A stretch of DNA of 64,000 bases. Origin: Congeria kusceri. Taxonomy: Eukaryota; Mollusca; Bivalvia; Myida; Dreissenidae. The position numbers and the translations under genes are program-made. This document shows, piece after piece, positions 36,108 through 48,330 of the stretch. The notes beneath the pieces are model-generated. The model was not told where the DNA came from and searched no databases. It worked only from the letters and a program-made list of their open reading frames with translations. Numbering within the stretch: position 1 is the first letter of the stretch; every line of letters starts with the position of its first letter. Where the stretch lies: assembly GCA_027627225.1 (NCBI GenBank), contig JAPFQT010000085.1, forward strand, positions 186,001-250,000, in the 5' to 3' direction.

Positions 36108-38020
36108 CTGGAAGATAATTGTGGTGAACATAGGAATCAAATGCAATCAATGAATACATACAACCAGTGATTCCAAGCTTTTATAAACAATTTTTACAAA
36201 CTATATTTTACTAATTCTGCAATGGTGGTAGTTTTTTGCTGCATTGGTTTGTTTTGTTTGTATTTCTTTCGGCATACCCATGTATATGGACATATATCTT
36301 ACGTGAATTCTGAATACAATTAGAATTTTGTTATTTTTCAAAATGCCAAATGGTACATTACATTCAGATCGATTTAATGTCTATTATTAATCTTGATCTG
36401 CCTGCAAAAACGTCATCTATGGCCAGTGTATATATTATTAAATTGTAGTTTTGTCAATTTGGTTTTGTCGATTGTTTGAAGAAACAAGGCCATCACATTA
36501 ATCAATGCGTCAATACTAATTATTTGCAATTCTAACAAGATACTCACTTTTCTATAGACAAAGAACACAATTATAGTAGTTAAACTACCCAACAAACAAC
36601 GCAAAAAGTAATTTTTGCATTTTCGTTCTTTATCGACCAAAAAACAACTCTTTGTTGTTCTGATGCGCGGCTAATAAACCTATTGGAACAAAGACCTCGT
36701 GGTTTAATTCCTATGCATCAGAATTGCCAAATAGTTGTTTATTGGCCAATAAACAACAATAAATTGAAAATTATTTCTTAAATGAAATACATATCAATAT
36801 TAAGCAATCCTGTTAGCTTTCAATAGTCCAAGTGCTGACAAAAGCTTATAACATCTTAACTAACCGCTAGACCATTCCTGGAAATCATTATATGTTTGGA
36901 GTTAGGCAATGCTTTGTTATGGTCTACAAACTTCACATGTTGGAGCAATGTCTGTAATATCTCTGTTCTCTGTATATTTTTCAAACAAAATATGCCAAAA
37001 ATAATTCTAAGGAGTTAATCCAACAATCTGAATGTAGATCAAGACATAGCCATAAGCCATTTCCTTGGTTTTCATAAAGATAAGGCAAAGACAAATATGT
37101 AATCATTTCATATGCTTACAAATCAACACCTTTGGTCCCAGGCAAAAATGTCTTATAAACTTCTTCGTAAAGAGCTGTGAGCATATTGTTAAGCAATAAA
37201 GCAATAAATATCATGAATTAATATGAATGAATGGGTAAAACCAATCCATTAAGGGAGGTAGTTTGTTTCAAACAATTGTATGCATGGTTCTAAAACAGTT
37301 ATATTTATCACTTATGAAACACGGTTTTTTGCGTCATTAACTCAGCACATCTATGAATGAGAAAAGCATTATATGTTCAATTGTCAGACGCTATTGGAAG
37401 AAATTAAGTTACAGAATATTCATTTAACCATCCAAAAGGTACCATACAGTTTCCGTTATATTGTTATATTATGGGAGGGGACTGGAGCAAAACTTTCCAT
37501 TCAAGCAAGGCATTAGCTTTCTTGACTGAGTAATATTACACCCATCATCTCGGCAGACAGTACCGAAACATAACTGCAATAATAAAGAAATGCCTTAGAA
37601 TAATAGGAACAGATACATATACACTGGTTTAGCTAAAACAACTTGAACATGACATTAGCAGCATTAATGGGCCATGCCACTGAATTTCATCATCAAAGGG
37701 TTAGGGTTTGCCAAAATCATATTTATGCAATAAAGAAAGACATGATACAAAAGTACATTCTCTATATCACTGAATTTGTCCACACAAAAAAGCATGGAAA
37801 ACATATTTTTTATGAACACAAAAAAGATGAAGAATTTTAATGCTAAATTGAAGAACTTCGACTAAATTATATTTAATTTGCTACAAGGACAACACTGCTA
37901 CTTGACATGAAAATTACAAAATCGAATGTTCACTCGTTAAATCTACAAATGTTGCCACTTAAATTCCAACAATTATGATTATGAAGAAAATACCAAACAA
38001 ATATGAGACCACTTCTAAAG
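36108..38020. other. Intergenic stretch with a MITE copy
   Basis: Bases about 36535-36775 are a shortened copy of the fold-back MITE (TTATTGGCCAATAAAC near 36739). No gene is seen; the minus frame at 36413-36640 overlaps the MITE. Confidence 0.5.
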
Positions 38021-38707
38021 ATCTGCCTTTGTATTGAAACGTCCTTCAGTGAAAATAGCAGCCTTTGTGAGATCAGAGCTAATAGCACCGACATCAAAAG
38101 CACAATGGTAGCATTCAAAGTGTTGTCAATTTTGTATGTAATTATGTTTATACTCAATCAGAGAAGCCCTCTGAGATAATTATAATTGGGCCATAAAGCA
38201 TTCACGATCTGTTCTGACATTCAAAGGTATCTGAATGCAGACAAAATATATTAATGCAAGTGACACCAAGGATAACACAATACACAATTATTTTCGGTAC
38301 GTTGACAAGCTCTCATTTTCAAATAATCGGTAGTTTTTTTAAATAAATAGGTTTAGTTAAATTCTTTGTGCGACAGAAATCAGCAACACGACACAATGCT
38401 GCAGTGACAAATGGCACAGCATTACACTTTAATTACACTTTCCAGTTCTTAATTAAACAATAAACCACAGTCCTGTGCCCAAAAGAGAATATTATTGTGC
38501 ACTGCTTTTCATCCACAACTGAGACAATAATGGTTTTAAAAAAAATATCTGCATACTCAATAGACTGTCTAAAGTGTGACTGAAAGAACAACTTTAAATG
38601 CTGTATGATATTTTTTCCATCTCAATACTCCTAAAGGACTACCAAATTATGGATAAATATAAATAGCACATACATTTTTCAGGGCACGCCATGATACCAT
38701 GATTCAG
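38021..38707 (+). repeat. ~0.7-kb repeat, empty-site copy
   Basis: Colinear with 57886-59293 over most of its length (shared: TTTGTATTGAAA, GTCCTTCAGTGAA, AAGCACAATGGTAGC, CAATTTTGTATGTAATTAT, CAATACTSCTAAAGG, ATGATACCATGATTCAGT). It lacks the ~670-bp insertion found in that copy: here CCTTTGT runs straight on to GAGATCAGAGC. Confidence 0.75.
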
Positions 38708-38750
38708 TCATGTACAGTTCATAGTTTCAACAGATTCTTACATACTATAA

Positions 38751-38933
38751 ACAAGACATGTGTTTGTAGGACATGCATGCCCCCACATTCCACTGGTTGT
38801 CACAAAACTCTGCTAATGTTGAAAATAACTGCACCAAAATACCCAGGTACACAAGTCCATGCTGATGAATATGTTTATAAAGTTTCATCACTCTAGCAGT
38901 TATACTTTTCGAGTTACATGCAACACAAGTCCA
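38751..38933 (+). mobile_element. ACAAGA-hairpin 5' end, short copy
   Basis: ACAAGACATGTGTTTGTAGG continues to ACATGCATGCCCCC, giving a CATGT/ACATG hairpin followed by the ATGCCCCC terminus. Only about 180 bp separates it from the next element's 5' end, so it is short or truncated. Confidence 0.45.
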
Positions 38934-39539
38934 ACAAGAGATGTTTGTAAAACATGTATCGAGGGCTGAACGGAAAACTGTTGTAACTCACTTTTTTTTC
39001 CAAAAATAACTTTTTTGCATTATTTGTCATATCTACTACTTATACATATGACATAAAAATATTATGACCATATTCCTTATTAAACCCCTTAAACCCTTTA
39101 GTGCAAAAGTGTTGGTAACTCAAATGTCCCATTTCAGAAAATGGAAAACTGTCGTAACTTGAGTTACAGACAGTTTTCCATTAAGTTTGTTCCTACATGA
39201 AAGTTAATTCTAAATGGAAAACTGTACTCAAAATGAGTTATGTACTACATGAACTTTGTTATTCTTATGATGTCATAAATATGATGCTGTCATTAAACTT
39301 AACAATAGAAATACAGGTTTTCAAAACCAAATAAATCAGACAAGCATATATATGTTATACTTTTAACAGCTAAAAAATGCAGGTTAGTTGTTTTAAATAT
39401 TAAAACAAAACAATTCAGCAAAGATGGAGTTTAAAGCCAAACCTGTTTGATTAATTAATCAATGCATTTTTAGATGAAAACTAAAACAATCTTAATCCAA
39501 AATGACACCTAAAATCATTTTAATTCATTAAAGAACATG

Positions 39540-40480
39540 GCAGCCAATGGGTGGGGCTCACCGTTTTCCTTAAATATGGCTTTATTGACTTTAAATATTA
39601 TATTAACTTTGAAAATCTTCTTTGTAACCACTTCCATGGCATTTTGAAATAATTTCACAGAGATGTTCCTAGGTTGACCCATTTTGATTTATTTTTTAAC
39701 GCAGTCACCAAGGGTGGGGCAGTTTTCCTAATATGTGCTTTTATTGAAAAGTTCAAATATCTTATTATCTGAAACCACTTGGAGGATTTTTTAATCATTT
39801 CACAGAAATGTTCCTTGGGTGACCCTCTACCAAATTCTTGGAAATCATTTGATAGGTTAAAGAACATGGCCAACTGGGGCAGAGAAGTTTTTTTAATGAT
39901 TGTATTACAAACTTTTACAATCTTCTCTTCAACCACTAACCAAATTTTTAAAATAATTTCATGGAGATGTTCCCAGGTTGAACATCTACCATATTGCTCT
40001 AGATCATTTTGATTTGTTAAAAAACAATGCCCCCAGCGGGTGGGGAAGTTTTCGTTATAGAGCATTTTTGAACACTTTGAACATTATCCCGGCAATCACT
40101 TATGAGACTTTGATAATATTTCACAGAAATGTTCCTTGCATGACCAATTTCCTCCAAATTATTTCAAGTTGTTAAAAAACATTCCCGCCAGTGGGCATGA
40201 CAGTTATCCTCATTTGGCTATTTGAACTAAGCCAAGCTATAGGAACTTAAAAAAATCTTTTTGTTTGAATCCACTGGTGGGATTTGAAATAATTTGGCAT
40301 AAATGCATCCTTTATTCCTGAATTTGTTTAATCATAAAAAAAATCACCAAACAGCATGGCTTCTAGAGGACGGGGCAATTTTTTCTTATATGTCTCTGTT
40401 GAAAACTTTGAAAATCATGTCTGACACCAACTGATGGATTTGAAAATAAATTTCAGGTATAGCAAATTTATTTGTCTTTA
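39540..40480. repeat. ~160-bp tandem repeat, about six diverged units
   Basis: Recurring words are CACAGAAATGTTCCTTGGGT, TTAAAGAACATGGC, GGGTGGGGCAGTTTTCCT and TTGAAAATCTT, with steps of about 143-176 bp. An isolated piece of the same unit sits at about 41769-41800, on the far side of the nested element at 40731-41486. Frames across it are chance. Confidence 0.75.
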
Positions 40481-40730
40481 TTGCTCAGGTTGTCCCACAG
40501 CATGAACGGACAAGTGAAAATTTGACAGATTTTAAAACAGTAAAAACTATGAAAACACCATCGGGACCTGGTCAATCATTTCTCATGGTTTTTGCTCTCT
40601 GTTGTTACTCTAATTAAGAGGCCATGCTATCATTTAAGAGAAATTAATCAGCTTAACACCTCAAGGGTGAGGCCAAGTGACACCAGACTGGACATAGCCG
40701 TTTGGTTTATGTAGCTTTTTATGCCCCCAG

Positions 40731-41486
40731 CAACTTGATGCAGGAGGCATATAGTGATTGTCCTGTCCGTCATTCCGTCCGTGTCAAAGTTAAGTAGATT
40801 TTACCGTTTCGTCGAGCACCAACACCGCTTACTACAACACTTGGATACTTACACAGTTGTTGCTTATGGCCATTCCTTATCCACCCATATCACTCAACTT
40901 CGCGTTGACCTTGACCTAATTTGGTCTTATAATGATTCAAAAGTGCAATGTCTTGGTTAACTAGATTTTACAGTTTCGTCGAGCACCAACACCGCTTACT
41001 ACAACACATGGATATTTACACAGTTGTTACTTAAGAACGTTCCCAATCCACGCATATCACCCAACTTCACTTTGACCTTGACCTAATTTGCACTTACAAT
41101 AATTCAAAAGTGCAATTTCTTGGTTAACTAGATTTTACCGTCTTGTCTAGCACCAACACCGCTGACTACAACACTTGGATATTTACAAAGTTGTTACTTA
41201 TGACCGTTCCCAATCCACCCATATCACCCAACCTCACTTTGACCTTGACCTAATTTGCACTTAAAATAATTCAAATGGGCTGTTCCTTGGTTATCTAGAT
41301 TTTACCATTTCGTCTAGCACCAACACCGCTTGCTACAACACTTAGATACTTACACAGTTGTTGCTTATGACCATCCCCAATCCACCCAACTTCACTTTGA
41401 CCTTAACCTTGACCTAATTTGGACTTAGAAATGGGCTACCCAGCACCAACTGGGGGCATGTGTGTTAACCAAACACAAGATCTTGT
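40731..41486 (-). mobile_element. ACAAGA-hairpin element, ATGCCCCC family, minus orientation
   Basis: Read on the minus strand, it starts ACAAGATCTTGTGTTTGG with ...ACACATGCCCCCAG following, and ends GGACGGAATGACGGACAGG, a hairpin and GGGGGCATAAAAAG. The core is about four units of ~165 bp with TAGCACCAACACCGCTTACT and CTTTGACCTTGACCTAATTT (plus-strand reading). A related plus-strand copy lies at 45551-45990. Confidence 0.75.
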
Positions 41487-42462
41487 TTACTGTTTATTCT
41501 TATCAATTTTTTATTAAACACCATGCAATTAGTTACCAGTTTTTGCAGTGTTCAGTTTATACACGTTTTTTGATGAACAGAATATGAAGGACGAAAAATT
41601 GGAACTGAAACAAATGTCCAGTTTAGACAGGGAATTGGTTTTCAGAGGGTTCAGTTTAGACAGTGTTCACTATATATAATTATTCTACAGACAAGTTGCA
41701 AACGACTTTTTAATCAACAGACAAGTAAGGCAATATCCGCCATATATTATATATTCGCTACCCCTGACTTTACAGAAATGTTCCTTGGGTGACCCTCTAA
41801 CGGAATCCGGACGAAAGCGCTCCCGGACAAAAGCCCACTCATTGTTTTTCACACCCCGAGCATTAGCCCGCTCGTAGAAATTATTGACACAAGTATTTGG
41901 AATTAATACGTGCGACGTCCTAATAAACGAATAAACGAATTTTTCATTATTTTTGTTATTATGTTAAACTTTGTACACCTTTATAAACTCTGTATTGTGT
42001 TTTATGATACTAAGGACATTGCGTTTCTTATACCGTTACTTGAATTGACAGCTGTTTTCTTTATTTTGTAGGTCATAATTACTAAAAGATAATTAGAATT
42101 ATAATTTGTTTGCAAGTGTTAACTAATTTTTAACAAACAGTGTCCCATTTGTTAGTAATGATAAAATGCCATAAATGGAAAGTTATAATTGTTTGACTTA
42201 CGACAGTTTTCCATTAATTTTTATACTTGAGTTTGAACAGATTTCAGCGGAAAACTGTTGTAAGTTAAAAACCTTTTAATATAATGCTTAATATTACATT
42301 TTTGCAGACTGTAACATCTTAATAAGTAAAATAATACAATTTTATCACTTATTGGTTAAACAAAGTTTATAACGCAGAATTAATTAAGAAAAATAACAGT
42401 TTTTTCCTTCTACTGTAAAATTTAAAAAAAGTGAGTTACGACAGTTTTCCGTTCAGCCCTCG

Positions 42463-43440
42463 GTATGTCCCCCGACTTGCAGCCAAGTTGTGAATATGTG
42501 CAATTGTTAAAAAAATAATTTAATATGCAATTCCAAGCGAGGTCTCGATATATGGTATCTGTGTATGAAGTTTCATTTAAATATCTTCAAGTTATTGAGC
42601 GGAAACAGCTTTTCTATTTTTAGCAATGGTGACCTTGACCCCACCCAACCCATATGCAATCCCAAGGGAGGTCTCGATATAAGGTATCTTTGTATGAAGT
42701 TCCATTAAAATATCTCAATGCTTGTCAAGTTATTGAGCGAAAAGCATTTTTCTATTTTTAGTAACGGTGACCTTGACCTTGACCCCACCCACCATATGCA
42801 ATCCCAAGAGAGGTTTCAATATAAGATATGTATGTATCAAGTTTAATCAAAATATCTTGATGCGTTCTCAAGTTATTAAGCGGAAACCATTTTCTATTTT
42901 TAGTAACTGTCACATTGACCTTGACCACACCCACCCCATATGCAATCTCAAGCAAGGCTTCGATATAAGGTATATATGTATGAAGTTTCATTAAAATATC
43001 TCTACACGTTCTCAAGCTATTGAGCGGATACTGTTTTTCTATTTTTAGTAACGGTGACCTTGACCTTGACCCACCCACCCCATATGCAATTCCAAGCGAG
43101 GTCTCAATATAAGGTATCTATGTATTAAGTTTCATTAAAATATCTCTAAAAGTTCTCAAGTTATTGAGCCGAAACCGTTTTCTATTTTTAGCAACGTTGA
43201 CCTTTGACCTGTTGACCTCAAAATGTATAGGCGTCTTCCTTTCCTCCCAAGTAACCAGCATACCAACTTTCATGATATTAGGTAAAAGCGTTAAAGTTAT
43301 TGATCGGAAATCGTTTTTCTATTTTTAGCAACGGTGACCTTGCCCTTTGACCTGTTGACTTCAAAATGTATAGGCCTCTTCCTTTCCTCCCAAGTAACCA
43401 GCATACCAACTTTCATGATCGTTGGTCAAAACGTTCTCTA
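42463..43440 (+). repeat. ~140-bp tandem core of the ATGYCCCCC element
   Basis: Several units repeat CCCATATGCAATYCCAAGCG, AGGTCTCGATATAAGGTAT and TTATTGAGCGGAAACCGTTT. The last two units change to CCTTTGACCTGTTGAC plus CTTCCTTTCCTCCCAAGTAA. The same core appears inside a different element at 49400-49926 and without recognised ends at 61440-62190. Confidence 0.8.
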
Positions 43441-43555
43441 GATATCGTGCAGAAACGAAATGGTCTACAGACAGACCGACCATCCGACCGACATACCGAC
43501 CGACGGACAGGTGCAAATCAAGATATCCCCACTTCTTCGAAGGGGGGCATAAAAA

Positions 43556-44881
43556 TTGTGTATTTTTGATAATTTTCATTCATTAAGACATGCTGGAATT
43601 GCCTACTGATTATTAATATACTTTAAACCCAGCACCCTTTATCAATATGTCCAATACAGATTTTGATGTCGTACCTGCATTGAATTGAATTAGTTCTAGT
43701 ATTACAACCATTACAACAATTTCGATCAAGGCGTTCATTGATTTCGACATGAATGGTTTAGGCCTTGAGTGTCTCGTGAAGAACAAAACATATAAAGGCA
43801 TTGCAATAGGTTGTATTTTTTAAAGGACAGAATGATGAGAATTGGTTACTGAACAAGTTTGTTCCTCAAACAATCTGTAATATCTGATATCTAAAATAAA
43901 TATGAACAAAGATTTATAAAATGGTATGTTATATTGATCCGTAGTGTAAATTCTGAGTGGGTTTAACCGCTGGCGAATCTTCCTAGAGATCCTATTAAAA
44001 ATATTTTAACTTAAAGTGTACATAATGAAAAAAAAAAGTATTATGAAGCTTTTGGTTATTTGATCAGGACCGTTTTACGCAAAGGAATTCATTGTGGAGG
44101 GCAATCTCTGTTTGGAGCTATTCACAATTTTGTAGTGTCTATTGATCAGTTTTCAAACATCATAATTGGACCTCAGAACGTTATAAGGCATATTATTTCC
44201 GCTAGATTTGTTAGCATTTTCTATCAACTGAATGGATATAAGTAGCACTGGTAATGTTAAAGGAAAATATGTTAATAGATGTGTGATTGTGCTTTTGTAC
44301 ATTTACAATTGCTTTCACATTCCAATATAAAAGCTGTAAAGTCAGTCGCATGATATGATATGCTTTGCAACTAAATTTCTTCTATTGTAGTTGTACTTTG
44401 AAGTGTTTTATTTTATTTTACCTTCTGCAGGTTTCGATATCTATAACTGAACCACCAAGTATAATCATTTTCAACAAATAATGCACATTCAATGCAATAG
44501 AAGAGTAAAATACACGAATGGCCAACACAATTTAGACTGATGGAGGTAATCACAATCCAGTACAATACACTTTACTCTCATATTAATTATGAACTTTACT
44601 TTCACATTTAATAACTATAAATACTAAAAAATTATGTCTTTAGATCCAGAAAAAGATGCATATATTGCAAACATGTTTGCAGTAGATGCAACAAACATGG
44701 AGGGATTTTCTATTTTAAAGCATGCAGTACACGAAGAACAATTATAAATGGACATATGAGCGAGCGAATTCCTGCTTATGCTTTATATTTTTAGCGAATT
44801 AAAACTTTGACAGACTGTGTAGGACCACAATTATTTCACAGATGCTCACTCATGGATTAAGTCAGAGCATTATGAGAATTA
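43556..44881. other. AT-rich spacer, no gene seen
   Basis: No coding region or clear repeat was found. Confidence 0.5.
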
Positions 44882-45479
44882 AAGTCGAATCGTGATTATA
44901 CTAAAAATCACGGGACCGACGTGATGACTCGTATAATCACATTTTCCATATAATCGTATCTTTCTTAAAAAAAAAAAGGAACATCGTTCTATAATTTCAG
45001 TACTGCTGCATAACTGGACTCATAATCATAATAAAGGATTACTGTGTATTAAAACATAATAACTTTAATAACACGTTTAATTTAAATATTTCTTCAAAAA
45101 TTATTATTTTATAAACATTATACATATTGTAATCTTGCTTGTGTGAGATTTTACCTAAATTATGCAATGCCCTATCAGATAAATCAGTGTTTCTCAACTT
45201 CCATGCTGTATTAAGCGAAACACAGGATGGTGGCTGTCACTCAAAGAGGTGTCAAAACATCCCCTTGTCAGTGATTTGTATAATCGCATCTTTTTCACAC
45301 ATATTTAATTGTCATCTGACCATGATCATTGTTTGTATAATTGCATTTCGGGTATAAACGCGATTAAAAGATCATTTTTCACATTGAATAAAGATGGCAA
45401 AATGACAGGACTGCAGCTGTTGTTCATAGTACGTCATCATTTCATATAATCGCAATTTGTATAATCGTGATTTCACTGT
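44882..45479. mobile_element. 598-bp pogo/Tigger-like MITE
   Basis: The inverted ends AAGTCGAATCGTGATTATAC and CAGTGAAATCACGATTATAC (the latter read on the minus strand) are flanked by TA at 44880-44881 and 45480-45481. Several ATAATCGCA-like subterminal words recur in both halves. TA target duplication and CAGT-type ends suggest the Tc1/mariner/pogo group. No transposase frame is present; the 72-codon frame inside is not supported. Confidence 0.65.
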
Positions 45480-45550
45480 ACATGTATACACAAATAACTA
45501 TCGATTGTAGCCACAATAAATTCTTGATATTTTAAAAACTGTAAACAAAA

Positions 45551-45990
45551 ACAAGATTCTGTGTTTGATAAAAACACATGCCTCCGTTTGGTGCTGGATA
45601 GCCCATTTCTTAGACCAAATTAGGTCAAGGTCAAAGTGAGGTTGGGTGATATGGGTGGATTGGGAACGGTCAGAAGTAACAACTGTGTAAATATCCAAGT
45701 GTTGTAGTAAGCGGTGTTGGTGCTAGACGAAACGGTAAAATCTAGTTACCCAAGAAATGGCACTTTTGAATTTAAAGTCCAAATTAGGTCAAGGTCAAGG
45801 TTAAAGTGAGGTTGAGTGATATGGGTGTCTAGGGAATGGTCATAACCAACAACTGTGTAAGTATCCAAGTGTTGTAGTAATCGAGTTGATGCTAGACGTA
45901 ACGGTAAAATCTACTTAACCTTTCACGGACGGAAGGACAGACAGTGCAATCACTATATGTTTCCTTCATCAAGATGTCGAGGGCATAAAA
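45551..45990 (+). mobile_element. ACAAGA-hairpin element, relative of 40731-41486
   Basis: It starts ACAAGATTCTGTGTTTGATA, then ACACATGCCTCCG, and carries two core units with AAATTAGGTCAAGGTCAAAG and CCAAGTGTTGTAGTAAGCGG. It ends GGACGGAAGGACAGACAG...GAGGGCATAAAAAA. This is the inverse orientation of the 40.7-kb copy, with fewer core units. Confidence 0.75.
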
Positions 45991-47929
45991 AACTCTCACC
46001 TTATTATTTTATATTTAAACAAAACAATGCACCCATATAGGAAACACATTGTTTCTATAGAGCACATCCTATAAAACATAATATTATACAACAGATTCTC
46101 ACGAAATGCGTAGTCTCCCATTTAAATGCATTATACAAAAATGTTTGTGTGATGCAAACAAATGCAGAATTTTCAAATTATTAGTATCAACCCATAAGCA
46201 TAATAACCAACACTAATTACCCTTCTGTGCCAAAATAAAACTTTCCACCTGGTCTGTAAACATCTAAAATACCTGTAATGTTCAACAAAATTTGTTTTGA
46301 AGGTGTCAATGGGAGCTATGCTCGCTGTATTTCCAAACTTACTCATTTGGATTAGTACACAACATAGTAGAACCTAAGGATACAGATTCATGCAGGACAT
46401 TTCTTTAGAATGCTAAAATCAGCTATTTGTTTCGATAAGACTTAAGAAAGTGTGTTACTACTTGCATATTATGTCAATTTCTCTTGTTTTTGTGATAGGG
46501 ACTTGTTCACTGATTTTCCTATTTTTAAAATATGCCATTAAACATCTAAACTGGAAATACTAAAGCACCTGAACAAAACAGCTCAAGTATTATAACAAGG
46601 AAAGCATAATCAAACAAATATAAAGTACCACCACAGGATATCGAACCAAAAACCTCCAAATAACAAGTCAGTGCATATTTATGTAATGTCAGCAATTCAT
46701 GCGTTTTTTAAAACAATTTTCTTTAATTTGTGGAATCGGTGACAAAAATTGCTAATTTGACATTTTATCACAAAGTCCCTTTCAGTTTTCAATGACAAGT
46801 ACCGATAAATCTGTAACTGGGTAAACTTCACAATTGTTTATATTTTCTTAATGTTTACGTCTATTCCACAAGGTCAGCCACTAGAAAAGATTTTATGTAC
46901 AAATGGGAGAAATAAACCAAAATTAATATTCACATTTGAAATATCGACTCTATATGCCGTTCTTAATGGAAGACTGGGTAATACGTTGGCGAGAACTTTT
47001 TCATAATATTGGAGGCCTGTCATTTGTCCACAGAACCATATTTAAAGTGGAATCATTCGAGCAAATTCACATCCCTACAATACACAGATTTCTGTGTTAT
47101 TTGGTTGAATTCTTCCAAGTAGTTTATGATTGAGATATTTAAAGTGTTATCAGACGCAGGTACTGACAATGGTCAAAATATAATTGAATAAGCTTTCTGG
47201 CCTGTGACCCGTAGAGATAAAATAATTAATCAACTTGCAAATGGCAATATGCTTGGCACAAAGCTTTTTAACACATCAGGTGGGAGAGGAGGTGGCCCCA
47301 ATCACTAAATAATCGTTGGACTGGAACAATCCAATGATATGCGCATCAAGGCTCCACATGGTGAACATTTGTGGCAAGTTATCTGAATAAATATGAAGAA
47401 TTTTAAGTCATTACAATAAGACGTTGCGAGGAACAAGCACAGTAAATTGCACAACTCACTCAAACTGATTCAACTAAATTCACCAATAATATGCACAATT
47501 AGGCTCGGTACTGGCCTGCATACAACCAAGCTACCAATATACAACACACTATATCAAAAAATGTGGATTTGCTAGACAATTCTGTAACAATGAACATCTT
47601 TGCCCAGTTTTTCAGCGGTTAAAGAAAGTTGTTAAAATCAAAATACTGATAACGAGCAACAGATGACAAACAACTGACGACGGACAATGACTGACCAAAA
47701 TATCTCACACTTGATTGCGATCATACTACATTAGGTTGGCAAGCCACTGAGGCAGTGACTGTTGTTGATATCAATGTCATCATACCTCGGTAAGACCTAG
47801 GGTTGAATTCTCGACTTGACAACTATCCCAACCACAGTGACTTCCATCTAAGTAAGAAGAATGTAAACAGCTTTAAAAATGTCGTCTGCAAAAAATTCAT
47901 GTTATTATGTTAGGTAGAGTGGATTGGAG
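45991..47929. other. AT-rich stretch, no gene seen
   Basis: Only motif-free short frames occur. Bases about 47640-47860 are the second copy of the dispersed repeat at 34640-34990. Confidence 0.5.
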
Positions 47930-48330
47930 GAATTTTATGCATCCACCATTTATATTTACGGATATCAGCCATGAACCTACAAATTATACCAGTTATAACC
48001 GAGTTATTATACTTGGGGGTTCATAGGTTGCATTATTTGTATTTTCCTAGACAATTTCTGCTATTTGTCAAATGTCTATAAAAGCATTTTGTTAAACACT
48101 CTGAGTGAAATACCATGTCTTCTGCATCTGCAAAAAATCACTCACGGAGCAATTTTTTTGGACGGATTTTGTGGACGGATTTTGCGAATGCGAACAACGG
48201 TTCAACTGTTGATGCAGATTTTTTTCACAATGTGGATACAGACATTTGGAAAAGCAACAATCACACTGGTGACTGTGTATGTAATCTGGGGCCAGTTTAC
48301 AAAAACATTTGAAGTTAAACTACATTAAAG
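47930..48330. repeat. Dispersed repeat (copy B of 31640-32040)
   Basis: Colinear with the intron-1 copy: TTTATATTTACGG, ACCGAGTTATTATACTTGG, GCATCTGCAAAAAATCACTC, GGAGCAATTTTTTTGGACGG, CAACGGTTCAACTGTTGATG, GACATTTGGAAAAGC. Divergence is moderate. Frames within it are not conserved between the copies. Confidence 0.55.

Larger units (their letters stand above)
38960..42462. mobile_element. 3.5-kb non-autonomous DNA transposon, 39-bp TIRs, GTAT target duplication
   Basis: Terminal inverted repeats at 38960-38998 and 42424-42462 (starting CGAGGGCTGAACGGAAAACT) match at 38 of 39 positions. They are flanked by GTAT at 38956-38959 and 42463-42466. Subterminal copies of GGAAAACTGTNGTAA-like motifs occur in both orientations at about 39143, 39161-39180, 39216, 42197 and 42246. 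No transposase frame remains; the interior holds other repeats (39540-40480 and 40731-41486). Four-base duplications occur in several superfamilies (for example Ginger, Sola, Chapaev), so the family is left open. Confidence 0.85.
38934..43555 (+). mobile_element. ACAAGA-hairpin element, ATGYCCCCC family, split by a 3.5-kb insertion
   Basis: The 5' end, ACAAGAGATGTTTGTAAAAC followed by ATGTAT, is cut at 38959 by the inserted element and resumes at 42463 with GTATGTCCCCC. The core (about 42480-43440) has several ~140-bp units with GAAGTTTCATTAAAATATCT, AAGTTATTGAGCGGAAAC and GTGACCTTGACC. The 3' end has a GACCGAC-rich run, CTTCTTCGAAG and GGGGGGCATAAAAA, which matches the 5' terminus inverted. 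It is non-coding. Confidence 0.75.

Noticed and set aside
39655..40065. 136-codon minus-strand frame
   Set aside because: It lies wholly within a ~160-bp tandem repeat and is not kept in frame between units.
42758..43078. 106-codon minus-strand frame with repeated peptide
   Set aside because: The peptide repeat mirrors the ~140-bp DNA repeat of a non-coding element core.
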